Assembly: GCA_009602725.1 (NCBI GenBank)
Contig: WELB01000004.1
Location: forward strand, 563,714 to 592,828
Direction of reading: 5' to 3'
DNA from: Spirogloea muscicola
Taxonomy: Eukaryota > Streptophyta > Zygnematophyceae > Spirogloeales > Spirogloeaceae
DNA: 29,115 nt
This document shows, one piece after another, positions 1 through 12,400 of the stretch. The notes under the pieces were generated by a model that did not search any database, was not told the DNA's origin, and worked only from the letters and a program-made list of their open reading frames with translations. The translations under genes were made by a program, and so were the position numbers. Numbering within the stretch: position 1 is the stretch's first letter; each line of letters begins with the position of its first letter.

Positions 1-3000
1 GGCGGGGGGTTCCTGGCGGCGGCGGGCGTGACATGGGCGTCACTGGGCCTGCCGCCGGCCGTTGCCGGCGCGCTCGCCGCCGCCGGCCTGCCCCGGCCCT
101 CCGCTGTGCAGGTCTCGACCTTCATTTTCACAGTACTGTGTGTCCAGTCACGCGACCAAGTCCTCTACGCTAAACATTTGATGGATGTTGTGGATCCCGT
201 GTCACTCCCAGCCTTGCAAAGCAATCGGTAGTAATCCTAGGAGCCCGCGTCCAAGTCTCGACAGAGTAGAGCCCGGTCGTCGCCTTGCCAGGGGCAGCCC
301 ACGCGGAACGAGTGCATAGCAACAGGGCTTTGGGTCCTGGAACCACCAATTCCAAGTGCCATGAACCCTGAGCCCTTGGCCTTAACTCCTCGCCTTCTGA
401 TGACCCCGAACTTGGCAAACTGTGTCCGGCCGTCAAACCCCTCGCCTGAAACTGCACCGCCGCCGCACGCCAAAAGACTGGGCTTCCGCAAGCAGTGCTG
501 CTCTAATCTCTTGTCGGCTACGGGGACTTGACATGACATCAAGAGATGGAAAAAAATGATATATCCATACATGTATGTATTTGATGAACGAATGGTAGTT
601 AGCATATGTCGATTTTCTCCTAGGACTTAGCTCTGACTCCCACCCTCGGTCCTGCCCGGCCGGTGCCCAACTCATGTGCGTGGCAGCAGGCGGCGGCAGT
701 GCCGGCCATCGCCGCCGGCGGCGACGTCGTGGTGGCGGCCGAGACCGGCAGCGGCAAGACGCACGCCTACCTGGCCCCTGTGCTCGCGCGCTGCCATGCA
801 GCTGTAGGCGATGGCGGGCTTGGTGGCGGCGGCAGCGGGGGCTTTGTACTGGTGCTGTGCCCCAATGCAACGCTGTGCCGCCAGGTCGGTGTCATGGCCG
901 GCGCGCTGGTCAGCAGCGACGGGGCGCCACTCGTCGACGTCAGTATCATAACTGGAGGCCAGGTACGTTTTTCTAAAAAGCCCATGAATTGCAGATGCTA
1001 ACTGTCAGCCGTGATGGTCATGCAGACTGCAATCCATTGACTATCATGACGATATCACATTCTCAGATTATGCATGCATGGCCTGTGCTCTTGCTGCAGG
1101 GCTGGCCTCTCAACCCGCCGGACATCGTCGTGGCCACACCCGCCGCACTGCTCAACCACCTCTTCGCCTTTGACCGCCGGCGGCAGCGCCGCGGCGCTTT
1201 CGTCCGGGACGCGCGCATCGTTGTGAGCACATTCCCCTTGCATGCTAGGAGCCCGCCACAGCAGCCCTGCGGTGCTGCCACTGGCCCATGGCTGCCGACA
1301 GTGCACTGTGCTCTGTCCCACCTGGTAGTGATAGCGCAGGCTGAGGGTTGACAGACGACAACTCTGCTGAGTTGACCAGTTGTATATCTCTGAACAAATT
1401 GCTGTATCAGAATAAGCACATTCAGGCCCTGATGCCTGAGGCCTGGGGCTGTCGCGCTGGCTGATCGTGTGGCTAGGTGGTGGACGAGGCGGATATGCTG
1501 CTGTCCGGTGGGTTCGCACGCGACCTGGAGCGCCTCCTGGGCCTGCTGCGCCTGGAGGAGCGTGAGGTCGCCGAGCGTGCAGCGGCGAATATGGCTCCGG
1601 ACAGAGCTGTGGCCAGTGCAGTCGCCAGGCCGGGGCCGACGCTCCCGTGGACGCACTTCCCGGTAGACGTAGATGCTGACAAGGACGATGGCGACAGTGA
1701 CAGCGACGGCGACGAAGAGGCATCGCTGGACACAAGCAGCAGCTGGGACAACGCCTGGGACGACTTGGAGCCTTCACTCGCCATGCAAGAGCCAGAGCGG
1801 GACTCCTCCGGCAGCGAGAATGCCGATGACAGCGTAGTAGTCGGCCCGAGCGGTGGGGAAAACGACGAGGATGCCAATGGGCGGCGACGCGGCGGGGTGC
1901 CATGGCGACGGCAGCAGCGGCCCTCCTTCCAGCGCAGCAAGCAGTACGTGTTCGTGGCGGCGACGCTGCCGGAGGGGGGCCGCAAGACGGTCGGCGAGGT
2001 GCTGCGGCGCCGCTTTCCCACCGCCACATGGGTCACTGGCGCACGTCTTCACCAGCACAATCCCAGGTGAACTTCTCATCCCTATTGGGCATCTTATGAC
2101 TATACTAAAGTAAGATCTGAAGCCCTACGCAGAAACCCCAAGACATTTGTAGACAGAATGTGCACTTGCTTGTCTCTTGTTCCTTATGTTCCTCATTCTT
2201 AGCTTGAGTTGCTGATAACTTCTCACGTTGATCTCTCAGCACTTTTCTGCAGATTGAAGCTGCAGTGGGCCGAGATAGACCAGGAGACTAGGATAGCGAC
2301 GCTGGTCGCTGCTGTTAAGGGTGGTACTAGCAGCAGCGCTGGTGACGAGCACCTCACCTCAAGCGCCTGCAGCCGTAATGCTGTTGACCGGACGATGGTC
2401 TTTGCAAATAGCATCGAGGCAGCGGAGTCGATTGCACGAGTCCTGCAGCGTGTCGGCGTTGGCGGATGTGCCCGCTTTCACCGCGACGTGCCACCGGAGG
2501 AGCGCATGGAGGCCCTGGATGACTTCAAGCAAAGGGGCGGCGTGCTTGTCTGTACTGACGCCGCCGCCCGCGGCTTGGACATACCAGATGTTGGCCATGT
2601 AGTGCAGGTCGGACACGCTTTTCTCTTTCTTCTAGAAGAATCTGCATCGAAAGCAAACATGAGCTACCCATCACAGTGTACCACCAAAGCAATGCACTAG
2701 CAAGGAGAACGCAACAATGACATGTTGCTGTGAGGCTGAATCGTATCACCAGGCGGAGTTTGCATTGTCGGCGGTGGATTTTCTGCACCGCATCGGCAGG
2801 ACTGGTCGTGCAGGGCACCCTGGCCTTGTGACAAGCCTCTACATGGCGGCCAGTGGCCCGCTGGTGGCGGCAGTACGTAGCGCTGTTGAAGCTGGCCAGC
2901 CCGTGGTATGGCTATATTCCTTGTTCCATGCACACTGAGCACTGGCTGATCTGAGAGACCATCGTGCTTTGCATCTCGAAGGCTGTTTATCTTTTCATAA

Positions 3001-3228
3001 TGCTATGATGAGAGACTGGCGTATTGGGAATCGATATGTTCGGCAACCGTCTGCTTACTCGTGATAACTATCCGAATGTGCGAGGGTATGCAGGAGGGAG
3101 CTTTCAGCAGAAAGCGCAGCTTCACGAAGAAGCTGAAAAAGTATGGGCCGTCGCGCCGAGGGCAGCCTGATCGGCAAAAACGACAGCATCACAAAGCAAG
3201 CGTTGAGGCGACGCTGCCTGATGCCTGA
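1..3228 (+). CDS. RH22: DEAD-box ATP-dependent RNA helicase, RH22-like (5' partial)
   Basis: Spliced gene; coding exons 1-111, 687-962, 1100-1222, 1477-2066, 2253-2607, 2753-2905 and 3094-3228 (stop TGA 3226-3228), giving 580 residues. The frame is open to the window edge, so the start and any transit peptide lie upstream. Motifs in order (numbered from the first codon here): Q motif ending SAVQ at 34-37, Walker A AETGSGKT 55-62, VATP (Ib), DEAD 173-176, motif III as AAT 331-333 instead of SAT, MVFANS (IV), TDAAARGLDIP (V), HRIGRTGRAG 497-506 (VI), then a basic tail with AFSRKRSFTKKLKK. The family unwinds RNA using ATP. The FVAATLP motif III and the SRKRSF tail resemble plant RH22, a chloroplast helicase linked to large-subunit rRNA maturation; this assignment is from memory, and plastid targeting cannot be seen. 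Odd: about 120 Ser/Asp/Glu-rich residues are inserted between motifs II and III (about 1561-1935). The first intron is 575 bp. Five of six introns are phase 0. Confidence 0.93.
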
Positions 3229-3929
3229 TGTCGGTCGTTTGCGTGCCACTACTTGGACTTTTACTTCTAAGCAAGAATCGCATGTAAATATATGTGCCAA
3301 GAACATCCGAACAGGTTTGCAGTAGTCTTTGTATCAGGATACAGGTATAGATCCGAGTAGACCTGTTTCAGCAGACATTCTAGCCACTTGACAGAGTATC
3401 AAGTCATCATTTAGGTTTTGGGTCAGGTTGAGGAATTCCAGGTCAAACGCCCTTGATACTGTAGGACCCAAAGTCGCACATGTCAGTCCATGATACTGGC
3501 TCTTCTTGCGACCTACAAGTATTGCTGTGTAAGTCATGTTGTGCAACCCTGGTGCAAATGAAAACAGGGTCATTATCTACCAAGTGATCCCTAAGATGCA
3601 GAAATGAGATGGCTTCCATTATCGCCTCATTACTGAAACATAAGGTGGCAATGGTTCGAGCAAGCTGCCAAGCAAGATGGGTTGTCATGCTATCAAGACA
3701 TCTGATGCACCTCAGCTCCAGACCATGCTTCTGTTGGCTTGTTTGGTCACGACTGGTAGAAGCTGTGTTCAGCAGCTACTTTGAGCACTCTACCAGTGTC
3801 GATATTGCCAGCTGACAAGCAGGCAGCCCCTTTTCCCGATTCCCACTGTCACCCAAGTCATACTTGGGACCAGTGCCTAGAATGTGCCTCGCTTTGGTTG
3901 CCACCTTGCATATACGGCATGGCGATATT

Positions 3930-4390
3930 TTCCGGCGGCTACATGACTTGGTCTTGTGGCAACTGAGTAAGGTCAGTGGCACCCTACTGTGGTAGCCACT
4001 TGGGTAGCTGCGTGATCTGCGCTTTGCGGGCCCTTTAGAGCCTTGCCAAGTCTTTCATTGGGCTGGCCTCTCACAGCCATCGACTCCCGCTTCTGGACAA
4101 GCGTTCCACACTTTCTAAGAAGCTGGTCTCTTGAAGCCCTCGCCCCCTTGGGAACAGCTTCTTCTCTTCGCTTGACAACGATGTGTGCTTCCGTGCACCA
4201 TGTATTCCTGTGAAAGAATGTGGCTCTCCCAAAGGGAGCGAGGGCTGTGAAACATCAGCCCCAAAAACAATTGACAAGGTCAGGAGTGGCCGAAAAGCGC
4301 AGAAAGACATGACTAAGTAAGGACCATGTTGCACACTTACTTAGCACCTCTGATTTGCAGCCGCAAGTCCAGAAAGACTAGCCGCCGGAA
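3930..4390. mobile_element. Foldback / MITE-like element with long terminal inverted repeats
   Basis: The ends are a perfect 12-bp inverted repeat: TTCCGGCGGCTA at 3930-3941 and its complement at 4379-4390. Homology between the arms continues inward with gaps: left-arm 4018-4085 (GCGCTTTGCGGGCC, then GGGCTGGC, then TCACAGCC) aligns with the reverse complement of about 4240-4310. A third inverted pair, 4135-4152 against 4228-4246, matches over about 18 bp near the centre, and a small 9-bp hairpin (CTAAGTAAG 4313-4321 / CTTACTTAG 4336-4344) lies in the right arm. There is no coding capacity, so any mobility would need a transposase supplied elsewhere. I could not see a clear target-site duplication. 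A long TIR and no ORF fit a MITE or foldback element; superfamily unknown. Confidence 0.7.
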
Positions 4391-4497
4391 CGCAGTCCCC
4401 TTGGCGAAAGCCAGAGATTAGAGTTCTCGGTCTCAGCTGGTGGGTGACGTTAAGCTGGTGACGCTCCAAGAAGAAAGTGCTCGCCCATTGAGAATAG

Positions 4498-4585
4498 GGG
4501 CTGGAACAACCAGCCCGAAAAAGAATGAACAGAGTACGAGAAGGGGGCCAGGGGAAGCGCTAAGTAAGGGCTGCCCCAGGGCCGC
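4498..4585 (+). repeat. Partial copy of the foldback element's right arm
   Basis: The segment containing CCAGCCCGAAAAAGAATGA, then GGGGGCCAGGGGAAGCGC, then CTAAGTAAGG matches, in the same order and spacing, the right arm of the element at 3930-4390 and the fragment at 6330-6468. No terminal inverted repeat is seen at this copy, so it is truncated or diverged. It lies in the H3 upstream region. Confidence 0.5.
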
Positions 4586-4784
4586 CGCCGCCGCCCGCTG
4601 CCGTGGCTGCGCAGGGGGTGGCGCGAAGCGGCCAATCGGCGAGCGCCATTGTTTCCACGCCCGGATCGCTGACTCCCGCAGCCGTCGGATCGCGGAGCCA
4701 GAGCGACGGCTGGTGCACGCCGTGCCCGCCTCCTGGATTCGAACTTTCGAATTACGACGCTCCCCCATCCCTCCCTCTCCCCCC

Positions 4785-5466
<682 letters not shown>

Positions 5467-6497
5467 GTGCCGGCGTGCCGCGCTGCCTGTCACTTCCTCT
5501 TGGGCTCCTCTTCCCACCTCCCAGATCCTGATGCCTGAGCCAGAGCTTTGCACTAGCCTTCGTTAGCTCCAGTGCTTACTAGTGAAGCCAGGACTATTGG
5601 TACCACCATGTGTGGCTCAAGCCAACCACGCCTTTGCCCATCGGTTGTATGTTGTAGACTCCAGCACTTTGCGGCCACAAGGCGGCAGCTCGCCGCTTCT
5701 TGTCCTCGGTGCAAATAGACGCCCTTTTGCGTCGGGCAGAGGTGACAGGCAGATGTACTAATTAGTACAATCATTACTTGGTCCCCCCGCCTGGAAAGAT
5801 GAACTTTGATACAAGGAATGGCAGCACGGGCAAGCAATACCTGCGTGCAGCTTGTTGCAAAGTGCTTGGTCGTTCACTTAATTTCTGTCGGCTGCACTAA
5901 GTAGACCATTGGCTACTGGTGACGTGATTCTGGCACAAATTGAATTAGTCCGCCTGCAGCCTCCAGCAGGCCTCTGCTGAGTGACTGTGCCTTGCTGCAA
6001 TAAGTCGTTCACCTCTGATTGTTGCACATCCGAGAAGCTTATGAAGAGCCTGCCTGACTGTCTAGTGCTGCCCACAAGAGTGTGGCTACCTTGAGTCACA
6101 GTTGCTGTGACGTATAATGACACCATGGTTGTTCTATCGGACGTGACTGTATGATGAAAGTAAGCAGCGAAAAGCGTGTTGAGCAATGCTAACAGATACC
6201 TTATACCTTAGACATGGCTTCGACCCATGGTTGCATCAGGCACAAATGACTAAGCCCAAATCATATGCCTTTGTGGGCTTTCGCGTCGAGGTTGTTATCC
6301 TCTGAGTCAGAAGAGGCTATATTATAAGGGGGCAAAAGCTGTGATCAGCCAGCCCGAAAGAATGACAAGATTGACAAGATCCGAAAGGGGCCAAAAAGCG
6401 CTTGACCAAAAGCTTTCCCGGTAGGACAATCACTTAGTAGCCTCTACTTGGGAGAGACTAGCCGCCGGCTATCTGGCTATCTGACTATCCTCTGAAG
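5467..6497. other. Convergent intergenic region between H3 and COG3
   Basis: No supported gene. It should contain the 3' UTRs of H3 (+) and COG3 (-). The only structured item I recognise is a partial copy of the foldback element at about 6330-6468, 30 bp from the COG3 stop codon. Confidence 0.55.
6330..6468 (+). repeat. Partial copy of the foldback element (right arm) beside COG3 3' end
   Basis: It contains AGCTGTGATCAGCCAGCCCG, then AAAGAATGACAAG, then GGGGCCAAAAAGCGC, then CACTTAG, and ends in AGACTAGCCGCCGG. That is the same order of blocks as the right arm of the element at 3930-4390, including its terminal TAGCCGCCGG. I found no matching left arm within about 500 bp upstream, so this is a solo arm or a truncated copy. 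It would lie in the 3' UTR or flank of COG3. Confidence 0.6.
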
Positions 6498-9400
6498 TCA
6501 AGCAAGAGCGTCAAGGTGAGCCTGTAAGTCAGCAGTGGGCATGAGACCGATGCAAGCTGCGTCTTCAGTGGAGTATTCTGTTTGCAGGAGTGTAAGGATC
6601 TGGCCATGGGCCTCCATGATGTTTGACCTGCCAGCCAGCAGTAGCAGCAATTAGTCCAGCGACTCTGATCAAGTGCCTGTGGTGTAGTGGACATTGTAAA
6701 GCAAGAAGCATAAGATGCTCACGGAATTTTAGCTGAATACAAGAGCTCTGAGAGTGCAATTCACCGATGTCGTACTTGACTTACTTGATGGGCTTGAAAA
6801 GGATTGCACGTGTGGATGGGTTCTGGAGGTACAGGCTCATATTTGCCACTACCTCTGGCAGGCTGCTTTGCAGCGTCTCATTGACCTGCAAGTCCGCCCA
6901 AGCTGCTTTGCTCAGTTCTTATGCTCAAGCTTGTTTGGATGCTGCAGTACTTAATACCTGTACTTGAAGTGCCCACCTTGTGATCAAAACAAGAACCTGA
7001 GAAAACAAAGAACCTGAGAGCTCGAGGACAGCAACGAAGAGTTAGCAGCAAACCTTTGCGACGAGCTCGGCGAGCTTCTCAGGTGCAGCAAAAGCCTGGT
7101 CTCGGAGAGACTTTCCAGACCCTGTCGAGCCTGCTTTGGCATTGGCCAACGAGAGTGCCGCAGTCACAGCAGTCACCTGCCGCATATTGGTGGTTCGCAG
7201 GAATCAGAGCTACATATTATGGACTTTTTCCTTTCCAGATAGAAGCTAAACCATCATCCTCTGCATCATCTCTACATGGGGCACATGAGCAATGCCTCTT
7301 CTGGCAACCAACAGCATATGAGTGCTGAAGCTTCTGATGTGCTCCAAGATGCAAACCTTTGTCAGGAATGTGAGCCAGGGGTCGACGGCTTCCTTGGTAA
7401 CAGCCATGATCAGGTTCTCGCACGTTGTCTTCAGGGTCTTCTCCACCTCCCGCTTGGCGTCAAGGTTGTTCTCCACCACGCGCGGGCTCAGCCGAACCAG
7501 GGCAGCCCCTGACGTCAGTGTGAAGAGTGACGCCTGGCCTCGCAGTATCCTCCTTAGGTGGTCCTGTGGTGCAAGTCAGGCTTGGTCAGAAGTGTACTGA
7601 AGCCTTGGAACGTCACAAGCATGTGAAGCACGGAGGTGTACATACCTTGCTACCTTGTTGCTTTAGCAGGTGACCTGTTGACTGCTCTCAATTAGACTAG
7701 CTAGGAGCAATTTGTGGTACAATGCATTCCCCTTACTAGCATGTGGGAGAAGTCGAGCTCCTTCACTGTGACAGCAAAGTCAATGTCGAATGGTGCAATC
7801 TGCACATTACACACAGATGGCAACAAAGTTGTAATTCAAACAGCACGCGACTGCAAGTGACTTAAACAGATAGACAGACTTAGAATATGCATCTCGATTC
7901 AACAAGCAGAGGACTTTGATCAAATGATTGTGCACTTTTACTTCATCATTGTGCCTCTATATACCAAGCGCACCTGCTCCCTGAGAATGAGAAGGTGCTT
8001 GATCAGAAAGAGCTGGCCGTCTAATGGCGAAGCCGTTCTTGAGATGACCTTGCTTGCTTTCTGTCAGCTAAGCAGTGTGATGTAAGCTTACAAACCCTCC
8101 TCTGATGCATCTGCTCATGTCTGTGCGCAACTCGCTCACAATTTCGCAACTTTCTGATAGAGACAGTCCTTTCTTACAGCAGCTGAAGTGTACTGCTGCA
8201 TTTTGATGCTCTACAAAACAAGTGCTCAATGTATAAATCAGCAATCAATGAGAAGTTGCAGCTTGACCACAGAGTGATGTGCTCCTCTCTTCTCCAAGTA
8301 CCTGGATGGAGTTAGAGCAGACTCCTATGGCTTCCTGAGCGAGAAGCAGACACAACCAGAATAGATATTGTAAGATTGTTGCCGTCCTACCTGCAACAAT
8401 CAAATAATGGCAGCTTGCACAAGCCCTGGCCATTAAGCAATAAGGAATCGTGGAAGTCCGCGGTTCTCTAGAAAGCCTTGAGTTGCAGTTCAATCTCTTC
8501 TAGGTGCTTCGAGTTTGCTAGGCTGGCTGGCTGTTCCGACTGGCTTGTGCCCAAGTCATAGACCTACCGGAGCAGCTATTGTCACAAGACATCTGGGAAA
8601 GCAGAAAAGCACACCTGGGCTAGAGAAGTGAAGATGCTGGAGCCCAGGCATCTATAGAGCTTGGAGAGGCAGGCCAGGGTCTTCTCAAGTGGCGGGAACC
8701 AGCTGTCGAATTGGCCCTTCCCATCTTCCTCCTGCTTCATGAAACAGGAAGTGCAAAGTGGCAGTTTGATTTTTCTGTCTCACTTCTCACATATCCTTTG
8801 ATTTTAAATGGTCCTCAAGCTCTTGGGTGCAATGCAAAATGCTGCTAACTTTGGAACAGTGCTATGATCATTGGCCAACCTCGCCGTCCGGATTGGTAGA
8901 TGCCTGCTCCAGCTTGGCTGGATAATCAAGGTCATCAGGTGTCGGTAGATAATTGGCTATCTGCAACCAGGATTCGACAAGCTGGCTCTTCTGTAAAAGC
9001 TAGAAGAAGTGGCATGAGCTCACCTACTCTCAGAATACAACTGATCCCTGAGCAACAAGCTCAGCCCTCAACAGAGTTGCACAATTGACAATAATGCTCT
9101 TAATATATCGTGGGTCGAGATGTAGGACACATGCACACGTATGCGTGCCCCAGCCTCATGCTTGATGTGCAACTACAGATAGAAGACACGCGAAGTCAGA
9201 AATGAATTGAAGCTGACCTCGTCTCTGACATAGGTTTGAGCTCGGAAAGTGAGACGGCTCTGAACATCCGCCAGAGTGCGCAATATGGTTGGTCTCAGGC
9301 CGGCCACAGTTTCTCCTCGCCTGCTCAGCTGTTCCTCTAGTACCTCTCCCTGCCTCATAGCATAAGCATGTTAGCAAGTAGTCGCGGACTTAAACTACAT

Positions 9401-12400
9401 ATCTAGGAGTCTCTGAGACAAAGGTATTTGTCCAGCAGATGAATTATGTTTGCTATGCAGGGCTTTCCAACTTCGGTCCTTAGCGGCCATCATAGGCACC
9501 TTGAGTATGTCAACAAGCTCGCAGAGCAAGTCCAGATCAGCTTCGTGGATGAACTTTGGTCGTAGCGTGTCATACAAGGCTGTACACCTGTTTGTGACAA
9601 GCACAAGGTGCATGATAGCTGTGAGAGAAAGATGTTGCTGCTAGTGGTTGTTTAGCAGAGTTAATTGCTGGCAAGACAGAGCAGCCCTTTAGGCTAGTAG
9701 ATGACATGTCTACATTTTGTAGTGCGAGCAGCTATGTGAGCATTAATGATGGGCCTCAATGCAATACTGTGTCACTCTATTCTGCTGAGCATGGCTCGTC
9801 TGTCACTCACAAGGGATCTACAAGAGGTGCAAGGTTGCTAGAATCAGCGGATGAAGATGGGAAAAAGTGGTCGAATAATTGGTGCTCCAATTGACAGACC
9901 TGCCATAAAAGCCACGGGGCCACCTGATTAAATAGGGACTTGATGCTCTGCATCTGCTACTTTTAAGTAATCTTGTGCCAAAGGAGCGAGAAAGAGATAA
10001 CCAGCTTGCCCATCATACAAAGGACAAAACTTGAAAATGACCAGAATGTCTCTGTCTGTAGGCAAATACCTGCATCAGGTAAGCACAGCCAGAACGCGTC
10101 AAAGAGGCCAGGGGCTCCTTTCTTGCATACTCTGCAACCCGGTGCTGGACCACATTCTGTACCTGCCAGGATCACGAGTGCAAGCACGTTTCAAGTACAA
10201 CTGCGTGCTGCCAGTTGACTGGCCAGTTGCAGAACGTTCTTCGTGTCAAATTTTGACCTTCAGGTGCTCCAACATGATTCTCGTATAACAAGATTACGCT
10301 GACTATTCATCTTGCTGGAGTTGCTGCAAGTTTCCATGACAAGTGCAGGATGAGTGCCTGCAGCTTTCAACTATACCAGCAAAAGCCGTTGTTCGCAGTA
10401 GACTGTGTGGCAGTCAGAAAGAAGCTGGGCGTATTCTTTCCTTGAAGACCGTCCTTCCATTTCCTCCAACACGGGCTTAAGCTGCACGATCACACAAAAC
10501 AATCCTGGCATTGAGCTACATCAATGTCAAAGTGACGGGTAAGCTATACAAGGATCTCAATATTGAAGGACAACCATGTTTGAAGCAAGCTCTCGTCAAG
10601 TGTAGATGTTACATTCTTTCATCCTTGTGTAAGAGATACCTGACAATGTAATCAGTGCTGGGTAGCAGATTGGCATGGAAAAATGACGATGACTGCAAGC
10701 GGAAGGTGGCAGATGTACCTCTGCCGCAGCAGCTTTGAATCGAACATAGAGAAGTGAGGTCTCTGCACCCTCAGATATATTCAGCTTGCTTCCCTGTGCA
10801 GCACCTCCAGTGCTCTCTTTGATGGCAGCTTGCACCTACAGACAACCAAGCGCGGTGAAAATAGATATGTTTCAACCCCATCACATCAGTGGCTATGATA
10901 TTGTATGTTACGTGTGGGATGTGCATGTTGTGATTGTATTAACAATCTCAAAGAAAACACAAGGCTATATGTAGTAGTGTAAGGTACATTGTGCAAATTA
11001 GGTAGCTACCAACACAATTTGCAGCACACCTGGGCAGAAGCATTCCGCAAGATCAAGAGGACGTGGGAACGGACCATGCCCAGCGCTCTTGACTGCAGAG
11101 GCAGATATGGATACAAGTCAATAAGTGAGATGTGACATGCACTTTTAGCAATTAGAGCAGGCGGCTGCTGCTGATGTCAGATGCATCATTGAGCCTTTAG
11201 CAAGAGCAAGAGCAGCCGCCTTGTCAGGGCATGCTGCAATTTGTACAGTTGAGTTACCATGGGTCCTAGACAACCCCCGTTATCTCGGTCGATGATATAG
11301 CAACTCACCTGCAGCTGCCTGAACTTCACGAGATATATGCTTGAATCTGCGTACTGAGGGTTATTGCCCACATAACTGTCAAGAACACAGTCTATGCTTC
11401 AGTTGGACCGGCGCACTAAACATGTCATCAACAAGGTAACAATACTGTCTTCAAGGGGCAATCAGCAGGCTCTCGACAGATGGAAGGATGTGTCATCAGG
11501 TCGGTGCAAGGTTGGCTTACGAGATGCACTCATCAAGCCTTTTAAGCAATGGGAGAAAATGTCCACTGCCCACTGTCATGCTTGCGGAGTGAAACTGAGC
11601 CGCTATCTGATATGGCGACAAAGAGCTCATCAACTTGAATGCACATGTTGTCCAACTCATCACACAGACTCCGGCACTTTTTGGACTCTTCGGCTATGCT
11701 TAAGCTGCACCAGCTGGACCCTTACAAGCTGCATTGGCTATAATAGCCAGAGGCAGAGCAGGCAGTACCTTCTCCAGCTCATCAAAGTAGTTCAATTTGC
11801 TGCGCAAAGCATCTGCAAACTCCAAGAGCCGTTCCTTCTCTAGCACCTGCAGCTTGATGACATACTTGTTCATTCTTGGTGCTTACAGGATGAACACAAA
11901 ACTAGAACTTGCAAGCTTCTCAGGGTGGCAAGGAGGGCTGTACGTGGCAATGAGGGCTGTGCTTAGAAGTGATCTTAGAATAGTAGTATGCTGGAGTGCT
12001 CAAAGACACGAAGAAGTTATGACGTACAGATGCATGCTTGATAACCAAGCACAGTTGTCCATGCTCTGTCATGCATCACAGCGGCTCACTGTCTAGTGAC
12101 TGCTCCAATGTCTAACATGATCAAAAGCTGTGTGCTTTTCAATCAGTACAATTGAAAAGGCGGGCGCTCACAAGCGTCGCTCACCAGGCGCTCACAAGCG
12201 TCGTGCAAAGTCTTGGTCTTCACCGCAACTGCCTTGTGCTGCTGCTGCAACTCATTGAAGAGTTCAAGCGTGTTGTCAACCTGGTCAACATTGAATCAGC
12301 ACCAGACAAAAATATCGTCAATAATAAGCAGTAATACATCTACTTCAAATCACGGAAGATATAGCGTAGGTGCTTATTGAGACTAAGGTATAGGCCTTCC

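Noticed and set aside
1055-2036. Minus-strand frames of up to 324 codons opposite the helicase
   Set aside because: Antisense of GC-rich helicase exons; they cross its introns with no splice logic of their own.
5467-5560. Histone 3' stem-loop downstream of H3
   Set aside because: No convincing short palindrome with the expected flanks is visible just after the stop codon.
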